This document shows, piece after piece, positions 35,510-47,500 of a stretch of DNA of 64,000 nucleotides (its first letter is position 1; every line of letters starts with the position of its first letter). Made by a program: the position numbers and the translations under genes. This DNA comes from Stomorhina lunata (lineage: Eukaryota; Arthropoda; Insecta; Diptera; Rhiniidae): NCBI GenBank assembly GCA_933228675.1, contig OW121743.1:116816542-116880541 (forward strand). The letters are read 5' to 3'. The notes beneath the pieces were generated by a model. That model saw nothing but the letters and a program-made list of their open reading frames with translations, was not told the origin of the DNA and made no database searches.

Positions 35510-36091
35510 CAGGCCTGTTCTGAAAATCACGTGATTTGAAATCACATTCCGTTTTGAAATCACAAATGTGATTTGTACCTGTTCTGTAAATCACAATTTT
35601 TTACGTTTTTTTGTGTGATTTAAACCACTCAAAACACAAGGAAATTTGTATAAACTAGTGCAAATGCACTATTTTTAATAATTTTTAGCATCATAAATAA
35701 AATTTGATTGATTTTATTAGTATTTTTGCAAAAACTTAACACTTTTAACGTTGAAAAAGTAAATTTTTCTACTTGGTTGGCTTTAAGAAAAATCACAAAA
35801 AGTTTAGCTTAAAATGAGTGTTTCCGTTTTTCCATATTTTTCAATGAACTTTTAAGTAAAATTGCAAATTTTATTACACAAAATTATAAAAATCATATTA
35901 GGCTTTTAATCTATTCAATTAGTAATAGAAATAAAAATAAAATTACACGTAAAACAGACAAGTGGTTTCAAATCGATAGTGTCTTAGCTGACCGATTTGA
36001 AATCACAAAACTTTTGTGATTTTTGTTTGCAGAACACCTTTTATGTGATTTTAAATAACTTTCACAAAATGTGATTTTCAGAACAGGCCTG
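35510..36091. mobile_element. MITE between THAP and Rft1
   Basis: CAGGCCTGTTCTGAAAATCAC and its exact complement at the other end form 21-bp inverted ends. TAT flanks each side (35507-35509 and 36092-36094), a possible 3-bp duplication. GTGATTT/AAATCAC motifs recur inside both ends. It sits in the head-to-head intergenic region. Confidence 0.75.
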
Positions 36092-36253
36092 TATATTGTT
36101 TTTTTCTTATTGTCTCGATTTTCTTACTGGATTTTTACAAATTTTCTGTTCGTTTACTTTTCTTGTACAAATGATTTGGTGAGAGTAAATTCCTTCATTT
36201 ACTCAGTAAATACTCAGCTTACTGGACTTTTACTAGAAAGTAAACGAATAGAC

Positions 36254-36493
36254 CTAATGCCATATTTGATCATTAACATCAATTCGCCATATTGCCACTT
36301 GGTTTGAGTAAAATCGCCTTAACTTTCTATAAAACTTCTGTATAAGCAACACTGCTCCTAGAATCAAAACAAACACACCAATAACAAAATTACACATCCC
36401 AACCAAAATTAGAAAGCCAAAATAAAGAAACAAAAATAGGAACACAGGGAAAAGACAGACATTCAGCGATGTGTGGACAGATATGATAAGCAT
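36254..36493 (-). CDS. Small hydrophobic ORF divergent from Rft1 (uncertain)
   Basis: A 79-codon frame whose ATG lies 38 bp from the Rft1 ATG on the other strand, preceded by CATCAA, an acceptable fly start context. It would encode two membrane segments, a basic KFYRKLRRFY stretch and a short tail. I recognise no family. It may be a small membrane protein or a chance frame; T-rich antisense sequence yields hydrophobic frames easily. Confidence 0.2.
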   Translation of the reverse strand: MLIISVHTSLNVCLFPVFLFLFLYFGFLILVGMCNFVIGVFVLILGAVLLIQKFYRKLRRFYSNQVAIWRIDVNDQIWH

Positions 36494-36530
36494 TTGATGC
36501 CCAGGCCTTAAAATATTTTATCACAAAAAG

Positions 36531-39113
36531 ATGTCACGTAACGTTTTGCAAAGCAGTTTACTCAACGCCGGATTAAGTATAATCTTCCAGGTGGGTGGGA
36601 AATCTTATTCTATCCAAATTAGTTATACAGAAATATTCAAACTAAAGTAACTTTTAAATTTCATAATAACTAGGTATTATGTCGTATTGTTACCTTTGGC
36701 ATCAATGCCTTTATAGTGCGCAATGTTGGCCGTGAGGTATTGGGTATTATGAATGTACGTTTACTGCTGCTGGAAAGCACCGTTCTGTTTTTATCCCGTG
36801 AGGCTATAAATCGGGCATCTTTAAGTGCCACCTCACAGCAAAGGGAAAAATGTTCATGGGCACAGTTGATAAATCAGCAATGGATAACGTAAGTTAAATT
36901 GATATTGAGTTATTTAGATAACAATTAGTTTTTTAATACTATATGTGTGTGTGTGTGCTTTAATTATGTGAATGTTTTTCTCTTGTCCCCCAATCTGCCC
37001 TTTCCCTCATTCCAGAGTTCCCATCTGCATAGCTATAAGCATACCTTGCGTGTATATATGGCTAAATTGGCTATCGGCAGTTGACTTGGTCTATGCGTCT
37101 CAATACAGTTTTGCTTGTTATGCTGTCGCCTTGTCTTGTGTCATAGAACTGTGTGCCGAGGCTCCAGTATTTATTATACAAGTCTTTTGTTTTGTTAAAC
37201 TTAAAGTTATTTTAAATACTCTTCATATATTTGTACGTTCTATGGTATTTCTTTGGATTGTCTTAGGAAACGGTTCAGTGGCCATTTATGCTTTTGCCAT
37301 TGCACAATTGGTTAGTGCCGTAACAATTCTAGTTTCACATTATGGATTTTTCCTCTGCTATATTCCTTGGTACGAGGAGTACAAAAAGTCTGCAAAGGAT
37401 AAGGATGCAAAATGGTGTTTAAAAGGCATACCATTTATAAGTGAAAGAATCTTCACTAATATGCAAGACTTTCCTTTCAACAATGTTAGACAATTTCTTC
37501 CAGGGATCCTGCTTAAAAAGGTAAAATGAATGTGAAAAATTTTGTAGGTTTTATCTGTTTTTATTATTTCTTTTATAGGAGAAATTCTTCAATTCAGAGC
37601 TGCAAGTCCTAACCTTAAGTTTTGTTAAGCAAGGAGTTCTTAAACAAATTCTAACGGAAGGCGAAAAATATGTTATGTCCATGAGTCCAGTTTTAAGCTT
37701 TAGCGAACAAGCCACCTATGACGTGGTAAACAATTTGGGCAGTTTAGCAGCAAGATTTATTTTTAGACCAATAGAGGAAAGCAGTTATTTTTATTTTACC
37801 CAAACTATAGCTAGAGATGTTGATTTAGAGAAACAAGATAAAGTAAGTTTAAAATAACTGAAGTATTTATAAAATTAACTAAGCGTTTGATTTTCTTTTT
37901 TTCCAGACTAAAGTACAACAGGCTGCCGATGTGTTAAGTCATTTGTGTTTAGTTGTTTCCTCTATAGGACTGCTAGCTCTGGTATTTGGTCAAAGCTATT
38001 CGCACACAGTACTGTTGTTATATGGTGGTAACGATTTTGTGTCTGATGGTTTGCCGGTAGTTCTGCTTAAATGGCATTGTTTGGCCATATGTTTCTTAGC
38101 GGTTAATGGTATTACAGAGGGCTATATGTTTGCTACCAATACCAGCCAGGACATAGATAAATATAATTACTTAATGGCTATATTTTCTGTAAGCTTTCTT
38201 GTTTTATCCTATGTATTGACGAGTATATTTGGGCCAGTCGGCTTTATATTTGCCAACTGCATTAATATGTTCTCACGCATATGTTTCAGGTAATCTCATT
38301 CTTTATGCAAAACGTTATTTTTATTTATGATCATTTTTCTTTTTAGCACACGTTTTATTTGGCTCCAATATAAGCCTTTAGGCTGTAATCCATTAAGGGG
38401 TTTGTTACCCAAGAAACTATTTTTATTGACTTTAGTTTTTTTGGGAATCTTATGCAATTATTGGCTGGTAAGTAGAAAATTCAAAAACTGTTAAATTTAT
38501 TTGGGGATTTACAAGTTGTATGTTATAAAGTCGTTTTATTCTAAAACGGAAAAAGCGTTTTTATCATTTTTAAAACGAGATTATTAGATTTGTAGATCAA
38601 AGAATGTTCCGAATAAAATATGCATTTAGCTTTAGATAAATCATTAATTTTCAATAGTTATTTTCTTCAAAATTGACTGCAAAAAATTACGTATAATTAA
38701 AACTTTTCAAAAAATCCATTATAGACTTTTTAAAAAATATTGAAAAATCACAATGTTTATCCCTCACACAGCTTCAAATGTCATTGCAAGATTTAAGTTT
38801 TATTTAACTTAATCGAATTAGAAATTATATTCGGAATACTCTTTAATGTTCTAAAAAAAATTAAAATTTTTGAATAATACGACTATATGACAAAACAATC
38901 TGTTAAAATACAACATTATAAACTATGTATGCTTTACAAACCTGAAATAACATTTGAAAACTACTTTATTTTTTTCAGTTTAACACCTCAATCTTGAAGC
39001 ATTTTGCTTTGGGAGTTATAAGCGTCTCAATAGTTTTGGCAGTTTGGTCATATGAAAATCAGGATCTTATAAAACTGGGTTGGTCATATAAAAGAAAATT
39101 AAAGGAACTTTGA
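36531..39113 (+). CDS. Rft1: RFT1 homolog, ER membrane protein of N-glycan assembly, 7 exons
   Basis: Multispanning ER membrane protein needed for N-glycosylation. It is implicated genetically in moving Man5GlcNAc2-PP-dolichol to the lumen, although its flippase role is debated. Exons 36531-36590, 36674-36888, 37016-37520, 37579-37842, 37907-38289, 38347-38467 and 38979-39113 give 560 aa, the normal RFT1 length. Diagnostic stretches are NAGLSIIFQVLCRIVTFGIN near the start, an internal FVKQGVLKQILTEGEKYVMS block (one of the most conserved in the family) and NGITEGYMFA. Many hydrophobic helices are visible. An AATAAA lies at 39166-39171, and porcupine converges from the other side 376 bp on. 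I assign by these blocks and am confident. Confidence 0.93.
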
Positions 39114-39165
39114 TGTAAAAGACAAATGTTATTTATGCTTAACCTTTTAAATATATTAGAAAAAA

Positions 39166-39171
39166 AATAAA
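39166..39171 (+). terminator. Candidate poly(A) signal, Rft1
   Basis: AATAAA 53 bp after the Rft1 stop, a typical distance for a short fly 3'UTR. Confidence 0.5.
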
Positions 39172-39489
39172 ATATCTTTTTAATTAATTGCTTATTTAAA
39201 ACAAGTTCCTAAAACATTCCAAACAAATTTTAGTCAAACTCATATAATTTAAGTTAAAAATATCATTTTTTTATTAATTATATTATAAAAATGTATATAA
39301 AAGGAATATTAATTTTATATCACTTACAAAAATATAAATTCGTATTTATAAACTAAAACAAACATAAACTTAAAACTAAACAACTTTTAATAAAAAATGA
39401 AACTTGTTTCATAAGTACATATATAATAATACTAAGTACATTATTAAAGATATAAAATGTTAATTAAATATTTAATACAAATACAGATT

Positions 39490-40920
39490 TCAAATACATT
39501 TATAAAATACCAACATTATCAGGGTCAATATGTGACCAAAATAATTCATATTTGACCAGGTTTCGAAAATGGTTAAATCATTCGAAGTCGTTGCATTTAA
39601 CATTACTCCCAAATAGGCCAATTGTATAATTACTATTAAGCTAAATATAAAATTAACTAAGCGCACTAAAAGTAAGGATAAGGTAAATATTGATCCCTGA
39701 GTGCGGGGACAGTTTGTATATTTACAATTCTGTTTACAAATAGAAGCTTCTATGCAGGCATCAAATACCTGAGCCAAACAACGGCGCAATAAATTCTCAA
39801 AGTAACTAAAGCAACCCAAGGAAAACAAAACTAAATGTACTTTACAATTAAAACCATGTACTAAGCATGAAACCAAATAAGTCAGAATAATGGCTACGAA
39901 ATAAGGATATCGTGTACAACGTAAGCGTTGAAAAATGTTCTGTTTTAACCATAAATGCATGGGTATATTCCAATTCCTAACCACAACGGACATGGAACGG
40001 GGAAATTCTATAGCCAAAGGCCTTACTATAAAATGAGTAGATGCCACAGAGGAAGATGAATATACTAAAGTATTTGTGTTGGCAGACATTAGGGTAGCTT
40101 GCGAAAGATAACATACAAAATAATGACTACAACGCACGGAAAACGCATCTAAATAGGTGCCCCACCAAAGACCTGCACCTAATATTTGCTTAAGCCAAGG
40201 TATTATACAGTTGGAGACATTTAAAAATAATATAGCCAACAAAATATTTAAAAGAATTTTGCCTAAATAATTCCATAACTTAAAACGACAATTTACATCT
40301 GGCCTGTAATCCTTCAAAGAAACCCAAGGTCCTAGTATTAAAGATCCCGGATTCAAAAGATAACCCAAAAAACTTATAAACTCATATTTTTCCTTTTCAT
40401 CTTGTAGATCAAAGGCCAAAGAAATCAATTTCATGCCTACCACCATTTGTGGTCCCCTTATCGTTTCATATTGCTCCGTTGTCATTAGATATTCAAAAAC
40501 CAATTGACACAATATGGTATACACACAAATAACTACACCCGTACATTTTCTTTTCCATTCCCAAGTCAACTTAAGAACTAGACACAAGTTCAAAACATGA
40601 AGGCACACATAAATGCTGCTTCCTGCACCCACATAAAATGTTAAACTTATAAGGCCACACACTAGTGATATTAAATGATATAAGTACTGATGTCTATTAC
40701 CTATTGAACGCCTTACTAGTTCAGAGGCAACACGTTGCAAAAACCCGCAGCCTAAAAGTACTATCATGTATTGTTGCACTTGTTGAGTAGATGATTTTAT
40801 ACATCCTTGATAGACATCATTGAATGATTCGTCTTCGGGCAGCATCATCGATTCATAGTCATATTCTTCATTTTCCTCGAGATCATTATCGTCGACTTGG
40901 TCGTAGTAATAGTAATCCAT
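39490..40920 (-). CDS. por: Porcupine, Wnt O-acyltransferase (MBOAT)
   Basis: ER membrane-bound O-acyltransferase that palmitoleoylates Wnt/Wingless on a serine and is required for Wnt secretion. The single uninterrupted frame gives 476 aa from the chosen Met (MDYYYYDQ). An in-frame Met 10 codons upstream (40950) is possible but less likely, because the MDY-acidic start resembles fly Porcupine. About eight or more hydrophobic helices follow an acidic N-terminus. The MBOAT signature is present: RNWNIPMHLWLK (Asn318) and SCLVHGFNCKVH with the catalytic-type His355. Drosophila Porcupine is somewhat longer. The start codon faces exportin-7 across 625 bp, and the 3' end converges with Rft1. Confidence 0.92.
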   Translation of the reverse strand: MDYYYYDQVDDNDLEENEEYDYESMMLPEDESFNDVYQGCIKSSTQQVQQYMIVLLGCGFLQRVASELVRRSIGNRHQYLYHLISLVCGLISLTFYVGAGSSIYVCLHVLNLCLVLKLTWEWKRKCTGVVICVYTILCQLVFEYLMTTEQYETIRGPQMVVGMKLISLAFDLQDEKEKYEFISFLGYLLNPGSLILGPWVSLKDYRPDVNCRFKLWNYLGKILLNILLAILFLNVSNCIIPWLKQILGAGLWWGTYLDAFSVRCSHYFVCYLSQATLMSANTNTLVYSSSSVASTHFIVRPLAIEFPRSMSVVVRNWNIPMHLWLKQNIFQRLRCTRYPYFVAIILTYLVSCLVHGFNCKVHLVLFSLGCFSYFENLLRRCLAQVFDACIEASICKQNCKYTNCPRTQGSIFTLSLLLVRLVNFIFSLIVIIQLAYLGVMLNATTSNDLTIFETWSNMNYFGHILTLIMLVFYKCI

Positions 40921-41545
40921 AATTCGAAATAGTAATTTTTTAATGAACAATTATTCTCGTGCCAAATTTATTACAGATTACCGGCAACGAATATTGATGC
41001 TGTTGCACTTGTAGTTGCCAGAAGAAATTAATGCAAATTAAGATAAATTAATCCTGTTAAGTCTGGTCGTTTTTTCTGCAGTGATGACAATCCAGCGATT
41101 TGTTTTGCTTTACAAAAATATATTTATTTTAATAATACACACACACTGTTCTCATTATTGAACATGAGACTGTAGTTAATGACAACTGTCATCTGTGAAT
41201 GTTTGTCATTACAACAAACAAGAAGAAGAAGAGTTGCGAAATTGCAACAAATTTTACAGAGAAGCTTGTTTGCAAATATTTTGTTTGGGAAAATTTTCAA
41301 CTGCTAGTGTAAAAATAAATAATTAAAAAATATCTAAACACAATTAAACTGCTCATTAATAGAAAAGCGTTTCTCTTGGTATATTTTCATGTAGACAAAA
41401 AGCGAAATTTTATAGGAAAACAAGAAAGAAGCATTTCAGCAACAACAAAAATATTTGTACAAATTGCAGGAGTCCATTATTTTAGGATATCTTGTGCTCT
41501 ATATTTTTTTACCGACGATAAATACACAAATTACATATTTGGAAA
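40921..41545. promoter_or_regulatory. Shared divergent promoter region, por / exportin-7
   Basis: The two start codons are 625 bp apart and face away from each other, so both promoters must lie here unless long 5' introns exist. No TATA box or clear initiator stands out. Exportin-7's ATG ends at 41548 and is directly followed by GTAAGT, so its 5'UTR and start codon share the first exon. The call is inferred from layout. Confidence 0.5.
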
Positions 41546-44500
41546 ATGGTAAGTTTAGATTAAAATGCAGTTACACAAAATAAAATTGAAGCAATTTCGC
41601 TATCCCGTGATAATCTATTAACAAGCCGGTGGATTGTTTGGTTTTTGTATAATTTTTTTTTATTCATTTAATTTAGAGGTTATGGTTTGCATTTTGTAAA
41701 TATTTCTGTTCTGGAGTCTTGTTAGGTGTTCTCCCCTTGTACTTATTATGATTTTTGTCTCTTTGTATTTCTTAGGAAATCCAACAGTTGGAGATCTTGT
41801 GTAAGCAGCTATATGAGGCCACAGATTCAGTATTGCGCTCGAATGCTGAAAAAACTTTGGTGCAATTTGTTAGCAGCCAAGATGCTTTGCCCAAGTGCCA
41901 GATGTTATTGGAACGTGCCGCTTCTAGTTATGCTCAGTTATTGGCCGCCACTACTTTGACAAAATTAATACAGGGTTTGAATTTGGAACAACGCATTGAT
42001 ATCAGGTAACTTAAGCAGTTGCTAGTATTTAAATGTTCGTGTAATGATTTAAACTCTGTTTTGTAGGAGTTATATTCTTAACTATTTGGCCAATAGACCG
42101 AACTTGCAACATTTCGTTGTACAGGCCTTGGTAACGCTATTAGCTAAAATAACCAAGTATGGTTGGTTCGATACCTACAAAAATGAGCTGATTTTTCAGA
42201 ATCTATTGGAAGATGTAAAGACATTTTTACAGGTAAATTTGTTGATTTTTAATAATCAAATAAAATAACACTGTGGTAGTTTAAAATAAAAACCGACAAA
42301 AGGGGGGCCTTTTGGGTAAAGATAATATGATTACGTTGAATTCATTGGTGTTAACCTTTTTTTAAGTTAAGCGCTAGTTTTCAAGATATATTGTTGTTTA
42401 AAAAACGGAGGAGGTTGCGCAATAAATATTAGCTTAACTCGAAAACTGTTTATTTTCTTGAATTCGAGAAGTCGTTTTGGAAATACATTTTTTTGTTTGC
42501 AAAAAAAAATACTTTTGAAAATAGGAATTTGTGATTTTTCAAAAAAAAAAAAATAATTTCAATAGAATATTTACATAACAAGCAACAAACGCAATCGTTT
42601 AAAAATTTCGCAGGAATTTTTGACCTTATGAAACCGTAGACGAAACGTGAATCCACCACTAAACAGTACGCTTCTTGGAGTAAATCGTGGCTTTGTCTGT
42701 CAAAGACGTGGCCCCTTTTTTGGGTGTACGCAGCTTTACCCACATTGCCTTCTTCAAAAGAGGAAAACAGTGTGATTATTGTATCGATTTAATAAGGAAT
42801 TGAGAAAAAATCGTGTTTTGAAACCATTTTTTTTAATGGAAAGAGCAAGGTTGCACACATGTGCGTCTCCATGGTAAAAATTGTTGTACGAAATGCTCCC
42901 TCATCCGCCATATTTTTTAGATTTAGCCCCGTGTGACTATTGTTGATCTAAGACTTGAAGAAATGGCTCGAAGAATGGCTCTTACAAAAAATTACTTTTT
43001 CTGTGACCTCAACATATTTTTAAAGGGATAAAAAACGAAAACGGTAGGACTATGAATGTAGGATTAACTTTATGTATATCTCACCTTTAATTCAAAGAGT
43101 ATTTAAGAAAATTTAAAAATGACGCCCACCTAAATTGCATGCTCTTTTTCTCGTTGTAGTAATGGCAAAGTGACAATTCTAGCTAACTCCAAAGACATAT
43201 ATTTTTATGCAGCAGATTCCACAATGACCTCCAAATTCATAAATAAAAAATAAATAATTTTAAAACAAAATCTATAAAGTTCATTATGAAGGTATTTTAC
43301 ATATTTTTTAAATTATATTCTCATTGTTCTTCCTTTTCTTCTTTACCTAAAATGAATGACAATGGAACCATTGTTTCACTGGTAGATATGCCGTATTGGT
43401 TATGCCATTCAAGAACTAATCTAAAAAATCATTGGTCTAGGGTACAATCATGTAGACGGGCCTGACAAAATATACTCTTTTTTTCAAAATAATATAAAGC
43501 AAGTTTTCTTAATTGTTCTTATTTTCTATTTCTTTAATTTTTCACAGGGCTCTGTCGAACACTGCACCATTGGAGTGCAAATTTTATCGCAATTAGTTTT
43601 AGAAATGAACTCAATTGTAGAAGTTGATGGAAATATATCATTTTCAAAAAATCGTAAAATTGCTACATCATTCCGAGACCAACAGCTCTTTGATATATTT
43701 CTATTATCATGTAATCTTTTGGTTACTGCTCGCGACAATAGTAAAACCCTTAATTTTATGGACGAATCGCAACAGGCTTATGTTAAGTAAGTTTCTGTTT
43801 GAAATTGAATTTATATATGCAGCTAATTTTATCTCATAATCATTCTTTTGTAAATTATAGTCTTGTTTCTCATGTTTTGCGGCTAACGAAGAACTGTTTG
43901 AGTTTTGATTTTATTGGCAGTTCTACAGATGAATCATCAGATGATATGAATAGCGTTCAAATACCAACATCTTGGCGTCCGGCATTTTTAGATGCAAATA
44001 CATTAAAGTTATTTTTTGATTTGTATCAGATATTACCTAATGGTTTGGCTAGCTATTCTTTAGCTTGTTTGGTACAGGTAACTAACGAATTTAGGTCTTT
44101 TTGTTTCCATTTGACTACGGATAAGACAACATAACAAATATCTTCTTTTTAGATGACTTCTGTACGTCGTTCTTTATTCAATAATTCTGAACGTACCAAG
44201 TTCCTTACACATTTGGTGGAGGGCGTTAAAAATATATTGGTAAATTTACATGTAAGTTAAAAGTTTAATTCAAAATTCAAATCTTTGAAAGTAATATTCT
44301 AATAACATTTTAACAAAGGGTTTAAGTGATCCTGATAATTACCATGAATTTTGTCGCCTACTGGCCCGTTTAAAATCTAACTATCAATTGGGTGAATTGA
44401 TTGCAGTGCCTTGTTATCCCGAAGCAATTGCATTAATTGCTAAATTTACTGTGCAATCATTACAGGTAAATTAATTGTTACTTTAATCTTTCATTATTAC

Positions 44501-47500
44501 ATTTCTGACTGTTGCAGATGTGGCAATTTGCCCCGAATAGTGTACATTATTTGCTTACCCTGTGGCAGCGTATGGTGGCTTCAGTTCCTTATGTCAAATC
44601 AGCCGAACCGCATTTATTGGGCACCTATACACCCGAGGTAACAAAAGCCTATGTTGAATCCCGTCTCGATGCCGTTCCAGTTATTGTCCGTGACAACATT
44701 GATGATCCTTTAGACGACTTGTGCATGGTACAACAACAATTGGAACAGTTATCGGTTATAGAACGCTGCGAATATGATAAAACTTGCCAATTGTTGGTTC
44801 AACATTTCGATCAAAAAGCCCGTGAATATGAAAACTTGCTGCAGACACCCAACTCTAATCCCATGGATATTAGCATACACGAATTGCAGCTGACGTGGTT
44901 GGTGTACATAATTGGTTCAGCCATTGTTGGACGTTTAACGGTCAATTCAAACGATGATCACGATACCATGGATGCTGAATTGGTCATTAGAGTCTTTCAG
45001 TTAATGCGCTTAACAGATGTTCGTTTGCCACAAGCTGGCTGTGAAAAGTTGGAATTGGCTATTTTAAGTTTTCTAGAGCAAGTGCGTAAAATGCATATCA
45101 GTGAACAAACTCAAAAGACAAATGTCTATAAACGTTTGAATGAAGTCTTTGGCATTAGTGATGAACAGATGCTATTAAGTTTTATCAATCGTAAAATGTA
45201 AGTTATTAAAATTTAGATTTTAAAACTTAAAAAAAACATATTATACATTTTTTTTTTTTGAAGTATAACAAATTTGAAATTCTGGGGCCATTCTGAGCAA
45301 ATCATAACGAAAACTTTAATGCTTCTATCAGATCTCTCTGTGCATTTTAACTCAGTACGAAAATTGGCCAAACTGGAAGAGGTGCAATTTATGCTAACGC
45401 ATCATACGGTAAGCAATTTTAAGGTTCCAGCTTTCCTTCTTTTAAATCATTTCATATTTGCAATTTTTAGAGTGAACACTTCCCATTTTTGGGAACTAAC
45501 TCTTCGTTAACGGAAATGCGTTGTCGTACCATGTTCTACACCTCGCTGGGTCGTTTGTTGATGTTTGATTTGGGTGAAGATGAAGAGAGATTTTATAGTT
45601 TTCTAACACCTTTAACGAGTAAGTTTCTCGTTTAAAAACCTTACCTATTGTCTATTTCTTTTGTTGTCTATTTTTCAAAACCTAGATCAATTTGAAAATC
45701 TTGGACCGGTTTTAATGGATTCCAATAGTTTTCCCAATGAAGAGGCAAAAAAGGCTATTATTGGTTTGGCGAGAGATTTGCGAGGCTTGGCACAACCTTT
45801 GACATCACGTGTTCCTTACACAATGTTATTTGAGTGGTTGTAAGTATATAAAACAAAAAAGTAAAATTTTAAAAATTTCACTAAAAATAGTAAAATTTTA
45901 AAAATTTCACTAAAAATAGTAAAATTTTGAAAATTTAACTAAAAATAGTAAAATTTTGAAAATTTCACTAAAAATAGTAAAATTTTAAAAATTTCACTAA
46001 AAATAATAAAATTTTGAAAATTTCACTAAAAACAGTAAAATTTTGAATATTTCACTAAAAATAGTAAAATTTTAAAAATTTCACTAAAAATGGTAAAATT
46101 TTGAAAATTTTACTTAAAATAAATAGGATCGAAATATATTATTATTTTTAAAATAGTTAAATAAGTAAGATTTTACAAAATGTAAATAAATTTTATTTGT
46201 TTAAGATACTACTCCGATTACTTGCCCATGTTGATACGTGCTGTTGAGCTTTGGGCCCATGATCCTGCCGTAACAACACCTGTGCTTAAGCTCTTTGCCG
46301 AATTAGTTCACTGTCGTACACAACGTTTACAGGGTAATGTTTCCAGTCCCATGGGTATTCTGTTATTCCGCGAAGCCTCAAAACTCATTTGTATCTATGG
46401 CAATCGCATTCTTCACTTAGATGTGCCACGTGACCAACAATATCCTATGCGCCTGAAAGGTATTTCGGTATGCTTTACCATACTTAAAAATGCTTTGGGT
46501 GGGAATTATGTTAATTTTGGTGTTTTCAAATTATACGGCGACGATACATTGGATAATGTTTTAAATATCGCAGCTAAAATGATAATGTCAATACAACAAA
46601 ATGATTTGCTGGTAAGATTATAAATTATTTGAAAAAAACGTTTACTAATATTTATTGTATTTTGTTATAAACATTTCAGGAATATACAAAACTGGCTTCA
46701 TCCTATTTTAATTTGTTGAATTGTTTATCACAAGATCATATTAGTTTTCTGGCTGGCCTAGAACCCGGTGCATTTGTTTACATTCTAGAAAGTCTATCCA
46801 AAGGATTTACAGCCTTGGGTAATTCAAAACTTTTTCTAAAATTCTATTTATTTTGAATTATTAATACATTATTTTGTTCTCTTTAAAGATTCGACTATTT
46901 ATATAACCTGTTGTTCCATTTTGGATAGCATTGTATCCTATATATTTAAGCAGCTTCAATTGAAAAGTATTTAATTTAAAACGTTTTATTTTTGTTTTTA
47001 AAAATTTAAACATTTTCGTCCTTTTTTAATTTTCAGTGTCTACATTCCCAAATAAAAAATTACGCAGTTTAACTCCCGAAAATGCTAGATTTTTGGAGGT
47101 AAATTTATTATTATTATATTCTTTTTAACATTTGAAATTAATTTTATGTTTTAAATTTTAGGTTGTTAAAATGAATTCGGAATTGTTGCAAAATATGATG
47201 TCAACTTTGTTAAATAATGTGATGGCTGAAGATTGCCGAAATCAATGGTCAATGTCAAGACCCTTATTAGTTTTAATACTTTTGTACGAGGATTACTTTA
47301 GGTAAGTTAAAGCTCGTATACAATTACAACTCTTTTCTACCCGGTTGGCAATGCAAACATTTTGGCTAAGTTGTTTGCAAGTAATCAACCACTGCCCGAG
47401 TTTGAAAGAATATCTGTAACTATTTCTAACATATTTTTTCGAGCTTGTGTTGTGAGCAGTTTATAATATAGATAAGTCTCCTGAGCCGGATGGCATACCA

